Source: DAIDKA01 sp049792815
Lineage (GTDB): Bacteria > Pseudomonadota > Gammaproteobacteria > Steroidobacterales > Steroidobacteraceae
DNA: 20,935 nucleotides
NCBI GenBank assembly: GCA_049792815.1
Contig: JBARBG010000114.1
Span: forward strand, 1-20,935
Reading direction: 5' to 3'
In this document: positions 1 to 6,477 of the stretch, in pieces
How positions within the stretch are numbered: position 1 is the stretch's first letter
Layout: every line of letters starts with the position of its first letter
Notes under the pieces: model-generated
Told to the model about the DNA's origin: nothing
The model's database searches: none
The model's input: the letters and a program-made list of their open reading frames with translations, nothing else
Made by a program: the position numbers and the translations under genes

Positions 1-1104
1 GTTGCGCGCGATGTTCTGCACCGCGCCTGACTGCTGGCGCGAGCTCGCCGAGATGTTCTGCACCAGGCTCGCGATCTGGTTGGAGACCTGCTCGATCTCC
101 TCCAGCGCGGCGCCGGCGTTCTCGGCCAGCAGCGCGCCGCCCACCACATCGGTGGTGCTGCGCTCCATCGAGACCACGGCCTCGTTGGTGTCGGTCTGAA
201 TGGTTCGCACCAGCACCTCGATCTGCTTGGTCGCGGTGGCGGCGCGTTCGGCCAGCCGCTGCACCTCATCGGCCACCACCGCGAAGCCGCGACCGGCCTC
301 CCCGGCCATCGAGGCCTGGATGGAGGCGTTCAGGGCGAGGATGTTGGTCTGCTCGGCGATGTCGTTGATGAGCTCGACGATGTTGCCGATCTCCTGGGAG
401 CTTTCGCCCAGGCGCTTGATGCGCTTGGAGGTGTCCTGGATGGTTTCACGGATGGCATTCATGCCGTCGATGGTGCGGCGGACCGCATCGCCGCCCTTGT
501 GGGCGACATCCACCGAATGCCGGGCGACGTCGGCGGCCCGTTCGGCATTGCCGGAGACTTCCTCGGTGGCGGCGGCCACGTGGCCGGCGGTCTCGGTGGC
601 GGCGGCGATCTGCTTGGACTGGGCACCGCTGGCCTTGGCCAGGTGCTGGGCCAGCGCCTGCGTCTGGCGCGCCGCGCCATCCAACGAAATGGCCGAACTG
701 TTGATGGTGGTGACCAGGCCGCGCAGCGCGTCCACGGCGTAATTGATGGAATCGGCGATGGCACCGGTGATGTCCTCGGTCACCGTCGCCTGCACGGTCA
801 GGTCCCCGTCGGCGAGACTGGACAGCTCATCGAGCAGCCGCAGGATGGCCTGCTGGTTGCGCTCGCTCTCGCGACGCTGGCTCTCGACGGCCTGGCTCTG
901 AGTCTCGGCCAGACTGCGTACCCGCCTCAGCTTGGCCCACAGCAGCGCGAGCACGACGGTCGCGGCCAGCGCAAAGCCCACCGGGATCATGGCCGTGTTC
1001 AGGTCGGTGCGCAGCAACGCCACCACCGCGCCGATCAGCACCAGGAATGCGGCCAGCGCCACCAGCAGTTCGGGCTTGCCTGAAGTTTCGTTGCTCTGGG
1101 TCAT
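1..1104 (-). CDS. pilJ: PilJ-type methyl-accepting chemotaxis protein, 3' part missing, no periplasmic domain
   Basis: Transducer of the Pil-Chp system, which controls type IV pilus extension, retraction and surface sensing at the inner membrane. The first 368 codons are visible; the C-terminus lies beyond the left edge. Residues ~12-31 and ~39-57 are two hydrophobic helices joined by only about seven residues. A HAMP-like linker follows, with the PilJ-typical NQQAILRLLDEL and DGDLTVQATVTED segments (~83-111), then the methyl-accepting coiled coil with the signalling tip NILALNASIQASMAGEAGRG at ~254-273. These segments match P. aeruginosa PilJ closely from memory, but that protein (~680 residues) carries a periplasmic domain of roughly 290 residues between its two membrane helices, absent here. 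The ATG overlaps the pilI stop (TAATG), and the sequence upstream is occupied by pilI in another frame, so a longer N-terminus is not possible. Identity is secure; the shortened architecture is directly seen. Confidence 0.93.
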   Translation of the reverse strand, partial: MTQSNETSGKPELLVALAAFLVLIGAVVALLRTDLNTAMIPVGFALAATVVLALLWAKLRRVRSLAETQSQAVESQRRESERNQQAILRLLDELSSLADGDLTVQATVTEDITGAIADSINYAVDALRGLVTTINSSAISLDGAARQTQALAQHLAKASGAQSKQIAAATETAGHVAAATEEVSGNAERAADVARHSVDVAHKGGDAVRRTIDGMNAIRETIQDTSKRIKRLGESSQEIGNIVELINDIAEQTNILALNASIQASMAGEAGRGFAVVADEVQRLAERAATATKQIEVLVRTIQTDTNEAVVSMERSTTDVVGGALLAENAGAALEEIEQVSNQIASLVQNISASSRQQSGAVQNIARN

Positions 1105-1664
1105 TACGCTGCTGCCTCGGCGAACGCCTGGCTTTCCAGGATCGTGCGCAGGCTCAACACCGGCCACTGCTCCTGGCCGCGCCGGAAGCATCCGGCCAGG
1201 TAACGTTCGCAACGTGCCACGGTTGGCGGCACGTCGCCGGAAAATTCGGACTCGGCGAAACGCCGGAAGCCCAGCACCTCATCCACCAGCAGGCCCGCGG
1301 GAATCTCGCGGTGATTGACCACCACGATGCGCGTATTGCGCGAGAGTACCGCGATGCCGCTGCCGATGAACTGCTTCATGTCGATGATCGGCAGCAGCTG
1401 GCCCCTGACATTCGCCAGCCCCCGCACCCAGCCCTTGGCGCCGGGCACCCGGGTGATGCTGTTGGGCACGCTCAGCACCTCGCGGGTCTCCTCGCGCGCC
1501 GCCAGGAACAGCTCTCCGGCCATGCGCAGTGCGACCCCGACCCATTCGCGGCCGGCAGCTCCCTCATTTCCCTGCTGCGCCGAGACGGCGCGTCCACGAC
1601 GCTCGAGCTCGGCGAGCAATTCAAACGGGCGGTCCCGAAGCGATTTGAGTGATACTTCTTCCAT
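1104..1664 (-). CDS. pilI: PilI, CheW-like coupling protein
   Basis: CheW-domain adaptor expected to link PilJ to the ChpA histidine kinase at the inner membrane. At 186 residues it is close to the ~178 of P. aeruginosa PilI. The CheW fold is visible at ~40-175: a segment around GELFLAAREETREVLSVPN, the hallmark WVRGLANVRGQLLPIIDMKQ (~79-98), and GLLVDEVLGFRRF (~124-136). It lies 17 nt after pilH and its TAA stop shares one base with the pilJ ATG, so it is part of the pilG-pilH-pilI-pilJ transcript. A GAGG sits directly against the ATG with no proper spacing, so initiation probably depends on coupling to pilH translation, or the true start is slightly downstream. No chpA, pilK or chpB is in view; they would be expected beyond pilJ. 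Confidence 0.93.
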   Translation of the reverse strand: MEEVSLKSLRDRPFELLAELERRGRAVSAQQGNEGAAGREWVGVALRMAGELFLAAREETREVLSVPNSITRVPGAKGWVRGLANVRGQLLPIIDMKQFIGSGIAVLSRNTRIVVVNHREIPAGLLVDEVLGFRRFAESEFSGDVPPTVARCERYLAGCFRRGQEQWPVLSLRTILESQAFAEAAA

Positions 1665-1681
1665 CCTCGATGCGCCCGCGG

Positions 1682-2047
1682 CTAGTGCGCGAGCGTCGCC
1701 TGGGCCTTGGCCACCAGCTGGTCCGGCGACACCGGCTTCACCATGTAATCGACCGCGCCCTGGCGCAGCCCCCAGATCTTGTCGGTCTCCTGCCCTTTGG
1801 AGGTGACCATGACGATGGGAATGGTCCGCGTCTTCGGGTCGTTCACCAGGGTGCGCGTCGCCTGGTAGCCGTTCATGCCCGGCATCACGACATCCATGAA
1901 GATGAGATCCGGATTGATTTCACGCGCCAGTCTGATGCCCTCGGCGCCATCCGCTGCGGCTGCGGTGCGGTAGCCATGCTTCTGCAGGGCCTTCTGCATC
2001 ACGTGCAGCTCGGTCGGCGAATCATCCACTATGAGTACCAATGGCAT
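1682..2047 (-). CDS. pilH: PilH, single-domain response regulator
   Basis: CheY-like receiver of the Pil-Chp system. It has 121 residues, the same as P. aeruginosa PilH, and no output domain. The acidic pair is in LIVDDSPTEL (~5-14), the phospho-acceptor Asp in LIFMDVVMPGMNGYQ, the conserved Thr/Ser in VMVTSKGQETDK, and the conserved Lys in YMVKPVS. The QETDK signature and the VDDSPTE start separate it from PilG. Two in-frame ATGs are possible: 2053, which overlaps the pilG stop (TAATG), and 2047. I prefer 2047 because GGGAG sits 9 nt upstream of it but only 3 nt from the first, and because it aligns with the P. aeruginosa N-terminus. In the model from P. aeruginosa, PilH opposes PilG and is linked to retraction; the opposing role here is inferred. 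Confidence 0.93.
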   Translation of the reverse strand: MPLVLIVDDSPTELHVMQKALQKHGYRTAAAADGAEGIRLAREINPDLIFMDVVMPGMNGYQATRTLVNDPKTRTIPIVMVTSKGQETDKIWGLRQGAVDYMVKPVSPDQLVAKAQATLAH

Positions 2048-2052
2048 TGCCA

Positions 2053-2445
2053 TTATCTCCCAATGTGCGTTTCGATGGCGCTGAGCAGCTCGTCCTTGGT
2101 GAACGGCTTGGTCAGGTAGTGCTCCGAGCCCACGATGCGTCCGCGGGCCCGATCGAACAGCCCGTCCTTGGAGGACAGCATGATGACGGGGATGGCGCGG
2201 AAAACCTTGTTGTGTTTGATGAGCGAGCAGGTCTGGTAGCCATCCAGACGCGGCATCATGATGTCCACGAAAACGATGTCGGGCTGGTGGTCGGCGATCT
2301 TGGCCAGGGCGTCGAACCCGTCGATGGCGGTGAAGACCTCGCAACCCTCCTTGGCCAGCAGCGTTTCGGCCGTGCGGCGGATGGTCTTGCTGTCATCGAT
2401 GACCAGTACCTTAAGGCCCTGGAGCTTCGAATTGGTCCCGGACAC
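2053..2445 (-). CDS. pilG: PilG, single-domain response regulator
   Basis: CheY-like receiver that promotes pilus extension in P. aeruginosa; first gene of this signalling operon. The body is nearly diagnostic: VLVIDDSKTIRRTAETLLAK, TAIDGFDALAKIADHQPDIV, phospho-acceptor in FVDIMMPRLDGYQTC, then PVIMLSSKDGLFDRARGRIV and YLTKPFTKDEL. The open frame extends to an ATG at 2517, but I place the start at the GTG at 2445: it has AAGGAG 8 nt upstream, it gives 130 residues (family ~135), and the extra 24 residues upstream do not resemble the family and would cover the probable -10 box. The stop overlaps the upstream pilH ATG by one base. Identity is very sure, the start fairly sure. Confidence 0.94.
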   Translation of the reverse strand: MSGTNSKLQGLKVLVIDDSKTIRRTAETLLAKEGCEVFTAIDGFDALAKIADHQPDIVFVDIMMPRLDGYQTCSLIKHNKVFRAIPVIMLSSKDGLFDRARGRIVGSEHYLTKPFTKDELLSAIETHIGR

Positions 2446-2453
2446 GGAGACGA

Positions 2454-2459
2454 CTCCTT
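2454..2459 (-). promoter_or_regulatory. Shine-Dalgarno site that decides the pilG start
   Basis: AAGGAG on the minus strand, 8 nt before the GTG at 2445. It is the only good ribosome binding site near the pilG N-terminus and supports GTG over the ATG at 2517. Confidence 0.7.
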
Positions 2460-2510
2460 CCACCTTAGATTCCCAATGGTCGCCTGCCCGAATTGCAGGC
2501 CGTTCGGGTT

Positions 2511-2540
2511 TTAACATATCGGCACACCCCCTGCTATGTC
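2511..2540 (+). promoter_or_regulatory. Putative promoter for the gshB operon, overlapping the pilG promoter
   Basis: Read on the plus strand: -35 TTAACA (2511-2516, five of six), an 18-nt spacer and -10 TATGTC (2535-2540, three of six). The predicted leader to gshB is about 90 nt. The two hexamer pairs lie almost exactly on top of those read on the opposite strand, because the sequence is a near-dyad with TAACATA on one side and TATGTCA on the other. Weak match; promoter activity is inferred. Confidence 0.3.
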
Positions 2541-2542
2541 AG
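2513..2542 (-). promoter_or_regulatory. Putative sigma-70 promoter for pilGHIJ
   Basis: Read on the minus strand: -35 CTGACA (2537-2542, five of six matches), an 18-nt spacer and -10 TATGTT (2513-2518, four of six). The predicted start of transcription is near 2506, giving a leader of about 60 nt before the GTG of pilG. Based on consensus matching only. Confidence 0.42.
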
Positions 2543-2640
2543 ACTTATCACGATTTTGCACATTGAAGGGCTTGCGCGTTGTGCGGCATTCACGTCTTGC
2601 GACGTAACTCCCGGTCCTTGGGCCGTGCGAAACTGGCGAC

Positions 2641-3600
2641 ATGACCCAGAACCTCCGACTTGCGGTCGTCATGGACCCCATCGCGGGCATCAAGTACGCC
2701 AAGGACTCCACCCTGGCCATGCTGCTGGCCGCCCAGGCCCGTGGGTTTGAGCTGCACTATCTGGAGCAGGAGGACCTGTTCGTGCGCGACGGACAGGCGT
2801 TGGGGCACTCGCGGCCGCTGACGGTGCGGGCCGATCCGGCCTCCTGGTTCACCCTCGGCGAGCGTCGCACCCAGCCGCTCGGCAGCTTCGCCTGCATCCT
2901 GATGCGCAAGGATCCGCCCTTCGACATGGAGTTCATCTACACCACCTATATTCTGGAACTGGCCCGGGAGCAGGGTGCCCTGGTGGTGAACCGCCCCCAG
3001 GGCCTGCGTGACATCAATGAGAAGATGTACACCGCGTGGTTCCCGCAATGCTGCGCGCCGACGCTGATCACCCGCAGCATGGCCGACATGGACGCCTTTT
3101 TGAGCGAACAGGGCAAAATCGTCTGCAAGCCCCTGGACGGGATGGGCGGCCGCTCCATATTCGTCACCGACCGGCAGGACAAGAACAGCCGGGTCATCTT
3201 TGAAACCCTCACCCGCCAGGGGTCCCGCTACGCCATGGTGCAGCGGTACCTGCCCGAGATCGTCGACACCGGCGACTCCAGGGTGCTGCTGGTCGACGGG
3301 GAGCCGGCCCCCTACGCCCTGGCGCGGATCCCTGCCGCGCAGGACAACCGCGGCAACCTTGCCGCCGGCGCCAAGGGAGTCGGGCGCGAGCTCAATGACC
3401 GGGACCGGTGGCTGGCCGCCCAGATCGGGCCGGTGCTGGCCCAGCGCGGGATGCTGTTCGTGGGCCTGGACGTGATCGGCGGTCTGGTGACTGAAATCAA
3501 TGTGACCAGCCCCACTGGAATCCGCGAGCTCGACAGTGAGTTCCACCTCAATATCGGGGATCTCTTGGTGCAGGCCATCGAGCGGCGGCTGCGCGGCTGA
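2641..3600 (+). CDS. gshB: Glutathione synthetase
   Basis: Cytoplasmic ATP-grasp ligase that joins gamma-glutamylcysteine and glycine to make glutathione. It has 319 residues (E. coli GshB ~316). Characteristic stretches are VVMDPIAGIKYAKDSTLAML near the N-terminus, ILMRKDPPFDMEFIYTTYIL (~86-105), the ATP-grasp segment KPLDGMGGRSIF (~163-174), RIPAAQDNRGNLAAGA (~229-244) and the Mg/substrate-binding EINVTSPTGIRE (~285-296). It starts the plus-strand operon and is divergent from pilG across a 195-nt gap, the same arrangement as PA0407/PA0408 in P. aeruginosa. The Shine-Dalgarno sequence before the ATG is weak, but the N-terminus matches the family. The next gene starts 7 nt after its stop. Confidence 0.96.
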   Translation: MTQNLRLAVVMDPIAGIKYAKDSTLAMLLAAQARGFELHYLEQEDLFVRDGQALGHSRPLTVRADPASWFTLGERRTQPLGSFACILMRKDPPFDMEFIYTTYILELAREQGALVVNRPQGLRDINEKMYTAWFPQCCAPTLITRSMADMDAFLSEQGKIVCKPLDGMGGRSIFVTDRQDKNSRVIFETLTRQGSRYAMVQRYLPEIVDTGDSRVLLVDGEPAPYALARIPAAQDNRGNLAAGAKGVGRELNDRDRWLAAQIGPVLAQRGMLFVGLDVIGGLVTEINVTSPTGIRELDSEFHLNIGDLLVQAIERRLRG

Positions 3601-3607
3601 GGGCCTG

Positions 3608-4489
3608 ATGCGGGCGCTCATCCCACGTGAAGGTTCGGCTCCGGTCCGCGAACGGCTGCTGATGACGCTGTTCATCGCCGCTCTGATCCACGGCATGATC
3701 ATCCTGGGCCTGACGTTCGCGGGCGGCGGCAGCCAGACCCCCGGCAGCCGCGGCCTGGATGTGCTGCTGGTATCCGACGAGTTGCCCACCGCCGATCGCA
3801 ACGACACCGCGGCCTATCTGGCGCAACGCACGCAGTTGGGCTCGGGCAATGCCTCGGCCCCCACGGCGGCACACAACCAGGCCACCGAGGTCTCGCCGCC
3901 GCCGCATGCCGGGGACGATGCGGGCACCAGCCTGACGAGTTCAGCCCCGGCGGCGCGCGCCGACGATCAGGTGCTCACCACCATCGCGGCGCGCACCGAC
4001 ATCCGCTACTTCGCCTCCCGGGGCGACGCTGGAGTGACGCAGGAACAACCCCTGGGAACCCGTAGCGCGGCACAGCCGCGCCCGGTGGACAGCGAGACCG
4101 GCACGGTGCAGCTGCGCGGGGCCAGGCGCGATGAGCTGTGGATCACCCCGGATACCCGCGAATCCATCATCGCGCCCTACCTGGACAGCTGGCGGCGGCG
4201 CGTGGAGCGCATTGGCACCCTCAACTACCCGACCGCCGCACTGCATGCCGGGATCAAGGCGAGCCCGGTGCTGGAAGTGGCCATCAATGCTGACGGCCGG
4301 CTGGCCAAAGCCGAGATCCAAACCAGCAGCGGCTATCCGGACCTGGACGCCGCGGCGCTGGCCATTCTCAAGCTCGCCAGCCCCTTTGACCCGTTTCCAC
4401 CGGACCTCGCCGCGCGCTACCGCACGCTGCGCTTCGCGTACGAGTGGCAATTTACGGGCGGGCGCCAGGCCGCCATACTTGCACCGTGA
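3608..4489 (+). CDS. TonB-family energy transducer, TonB3-like by position
   Basis: Inner-membrane protein spanning the periplasm, 293 residues. Residues ~18-38 form one N-terminal membrane helix, followed by a long low-complexity Ala/Ser/Thr-rich periplasmic region (~40-160), then a C-terminal TonB fold (~185-285) with NYPTAALHAGIKASPVLEVA, IQTSSGYPDLDAAALAILKL and FPPDL. The start at 3608, 7 nt after gshB, is preferred over an in-frame ATG at 3536 inside gshB because it puts the membrane helix near the N-terminus. The final GTGA overlaps the next start. In P. aeruginosa the gene in this slot is tonB3, reported as required for normal twitching and pilus assembly, so a pilus-related role is plausible. 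No receptor, exbB or exbD is in view. The usual long X-Pro spacer of iron-transport TonB is not seen. Confidence 0.85.
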   Translation: MRALIPREGSAPVRERLLMTLFIAALIHGMIILGLTFAGGGSQTPGSRGLDVLLVSDELPTADRNDTAAYLAQRTQLGSGNASAPTAAHNQATEVSPPPHAGDDAGTSLTSSAPAARADDQVLTTIAARTDIRYFASRGDAGVTQEQPLGTRSAAQPRPVDSETGTVQLRGARRDELWITPDTRESIIAPYLDSWRRRVERIGTLNYPTAALHAGIKASPVLEVAINADGRLAKAEIQTSSGYPDLDAAALAILKLASPFDPFPPDLAARYRTLRFAYEWQFTGGRQAAILAP

Positions 4490-5046
4490 CCGATTCCACC
4501 TATACCAACCACCTGCTCATCGCCATGCCGGCACTGACCGACGATGACTTCGCGCATGCGGTGACGCTGGTGTGCGAACACAGCGACAAGGGTGCCCTGG
4601 GGATAGTGCTGAACAAGCCCTCGGCGATGGTTCTGCGCGACGTGCTCTCGCAGATGAAACTGGAGCCCCGCGACGAGCAGATCGGCACCCAGACGGTGCT
4701 GTGCGGAGGTCCCATTCGCACCGACCGCGGGTTCGTGCTGCACCGCCCGGGTGGGGACTGGGATTCGACCCATAAGGTGTCGGAACTGATCCAGGTGACC
4801 ACCTCCCGCGATGTCCTGGCGGCCATGGCACGCGGTGAGGGCCCGGGCGATGCGTATGTGGCGCTGGGCTTTGCCCGCTGGGACGCCGGCCAGCTGGAGC
4901 GCGAAATCCGTGAAAATGCCTGGTTGCCGGTGCCCGCGGATGAGCGGCTGCTGTTCGATTTGCCCTTCACGAAGCGCTGGCAGGCCTCCTGGCAGTTCCT
5001 CGGCGTGGATGTGGAGAAGCTGAGCCTGACCGCGGGCAATGCCTGA
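4486..5046 (+). CDS. yqgE: YqgE/AlgH family protein
   Basis: Member of UPF0301 (AlgH/YqgE). It has 186 residues from the GTG at 4486, against 187 in E. coli. Family signatures: NHLLIAMPALTDDDFAHAVT near the N-terminus, GALGIVLNKPSAM (~33-45), VLCGGPIRTDRGFVLHR (~70-86), and ALGFARWDAGQLEREIRENA in the C-terminal half. I choose the GTG because its GTGA overlaps the TGA of the tonB-like gene and the protein then begins at the family's usual position. An upstream ATG at 4444 would add 14 unrelated residues. Molecular function is not established; AlgH was named as an alginate regulator in P. aeruginosa. It overlaps ruvX by 8 nt, a linkage conserved across many proteobacteria. Confidence 0.94.
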   Translation: MTDSTYTNHLLIAMPALTDDDFAHAVTLVCEHSDKGALGIVLNKPSAMVLRDVLSQMKLEPRDEQIGTQTVLCGGPIRTDRGFVLHRPGGDWDSTHKVSELIQVTTSRDVLAAMARGEGPGDAYVALGFARWDAGQLEREIRENAWLPVPADERLLFDLPFTKRWQASWQFLGVDVEKLSLTAGNA

Positions 5047-5500
5047 CCCTGACCGCGCCACCCCGCGCATCGCGCTGGCCTTCGATTACGGTCGGCGCCG
5101 CATCGGCATGGCCGCCGGCGACACCCTGACGGCGACTGCCGCCCCACGACCGGCGGTCGCCGCCCATGACGGGGTGCCGGACTGGACCGCGATCGCACGA
5201 GAAATCCTCGCCCTGTCTCCCCACGTGCTGGTAGTCGGCGTCCCCTATAATGCCGATGGCACGGAGGGCAGCATGGCCCAGGCCACGCGGGACTTCGCCC
5301 AGGCCCTGCAGCGGCGCTTCGCGCTGCCGGTGGAGCACGTGGATGAACACGGCTCCTCGCTGGAAGCCGGCCGCACGCTCAAGGAGCAGCGGGCCAGCGG
5401 CCAACGCCGCCGCCGCGTGCAACGCACCGACATCGACAGTGCCGCCGCCGCCATCATCCTGAGGCGCTGGCTGGCCGGAGAAGGGGACCGCAAGACGTGA
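5039..5500 (+). CDS. ruvX: RuvX/YqgF family putative Holliday junction resolvase / pre-16S rRNA nuclease
   Basis: RNase H-fold protein of 153 residues, a little longer than E. coli YqgF (138). It contains the three acidic active-site stretches: FDYGRRRIGMAAGD (Asp16), VEHVDEHGSSLEA (Asp102/Glu103) and TDIDSAAAAIILRRWL (Asp131/Asp133). VVGVPYNADGTEG (~65-77) is the conserved glycine-rich loop. The central motif reads DEHGSS where most homologues have DERLTT or similar, so a conserved Arg is replaced by His. The family is annotated as a Holliday junction resolvase and, in E. coli, implicated in 16S rRNA 5' maturation; the sequence does not decide between these. It overlaps yqgE by 8 nt and pyrB by 4 nt, so translation is probably coupled. 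Confidence 0.92.
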   Translation: MPDPDRATPRIALAFDYGRRRIGMAAGDTLTATAAPRPAVAAHDGVPDWTAIAREILALSPHVLVVGVPYNADGTEGSMAQATRDFAQALQRRFALPVEHVDEHGSSLEAGRTLKEQRASGQRRRRVQRTDIDSAAAAIILRRWLAGEGDRKT

Positions 5501-6477
5501 CCGAAGCCACCGTAACCACCCGCACCATCACCCAGCAGCTGCGCGACAACGGCCACCTGCGCCACCTGTTGACCCTCGCGGGGCTCGACCGCGACGTCCT
5601 CAGCCACCTGCTCGAGCGCTCACAGTCCTACGTGCGGCCGCTGGGGGAGCCGCCGCCGGCTTCGCGCGATCTGGCAGGCATCACGGTCGCCAACCTGTTC
5701 ACCGAACCCTCGACCCGCACCCGCGTGTCCTTCGAGCTGGCCGCCAAGCGGCTGGGCGCGGATGTCGTGAACCTGGAGTTGCAGCTGTCCTCGCGCGTCA
5801 AGGGCGAGAGCATGCTCGACACCATCTACACACTCGAGGCCCTGCACGTCGACGTGCTGGTGATCCGCGATGCCGAGGAAGGCATCCCCGGCCTGGTGGC
5901 CGATCATGTACGCCCGCACGTCAGCGTGCTCTCGGCCGGCGAAGCGCATGTGGCCCACCCCACCCAGGGGCTGCTCGACGCCCTGACCATCCTGCAGCGC
6001 AAGCCGGACCTGTCGAAGCTCGCGGTGGCCATCGTCGGGGACGTGCGCCACTCGCGCGTGGCGCGCTCCGCCTACGACGTGCTCACCACGCTGTCCGTGG
6101 GCGAGCTGCGCATCGTGGCCCCGCCGGTGTTCATGCCCGAACCGGGCGAGTTCCCCGGCTGTGCGCGGCATACGACGCTCGCCAAGGGCCTGAAGGATGC
6201 CGATGTGATCATGATGCTGCGCATCCAGAAGGAGCGCATGAGCCAGGCGTCGCTGCCGGACGCGGACCGCTACTTTGCCAAGTACGGCCTGACCCCGGAA
6301 CGGCTGCAGCTGGCAAAACCTGATGCCATCGTCATGCATCCGCAGCCCATGAACCGGGGTATTGAAATCGCCTCGGACGTGGCCGACGGGCCGCAGTCAG
6401 CGATTCGCGATCAGGTCCGCAACGGGGTCGCCGTGCGCATGGCGGTACTCGCCGAGGTCATCCTCAACCGAAGTTGA
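5497..6477 (+). CDS. pyrB: Aspartate carbamoyltransferase catalytic subunit
   Basis: Condenses carbamoyl phosphate and aspartate, the committed step of pyrimidine synthesis. It has 326 residues. Carbamoyl-phosphate site FTEPSTRTRVSFELAAKRLG (~68-87) and SSRVKGESMLDT (~98-109); HPTQGLLDALTI (~154-165); VGDVRHSRVARS (~180-191); and near the end VMHPQPMNRGIEIASDVADG. The sequence resembles the Pseudomonas-type PyrB that works with a PyrC-like partner, not the E. coli PyrB that pairs with PyrI. The GTG start overlaps the ruvX stop (GTGA). It is the last gene of the gshB operon. No pyrR precedes it and no pyrC or pseudo-pyrC follows, unlike P. aeruginosa. Its 3' end overlaps the opposite-strand ATPase gene by 14 nt, leaving no room for a separate terminator. 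Confidence 0.96.
   Translation: MTEATVTTRTITQQLRDNGHLRHLLTLAGLDRDVLSHLLERSQSYVRPLGEPPPASRDLAGITVANLFTEPSTRTRVSFELAAKRLGADVVNLELQLSSRVKGESMLDTIYTLEALHVDVLVIRDAEEGIPGLVADHVRPHVSVLSAGEAHVAHPTQGLLDALTILQRKPDLSKLAVAIVGDVRHSRVARSAYDVLTTLSVGELRIVAPPVFMPEPGEFPGCARHTTLAKGLKDADVIMMLRIQKERMSQASLPDADRYFAKYGLTPERLQLAKPDAIVMHPQPMNRGIEIASDVADGPQSAIRDQVRNGVAVRMAVLAEVILNRS

Noticed and set aside
2590..3807. A 405-codon open frame on the minus strand opposite gshB
   Set aside because: gshB is certain; the antisense product has no recognisable domain and would remove the divergent promoter region.
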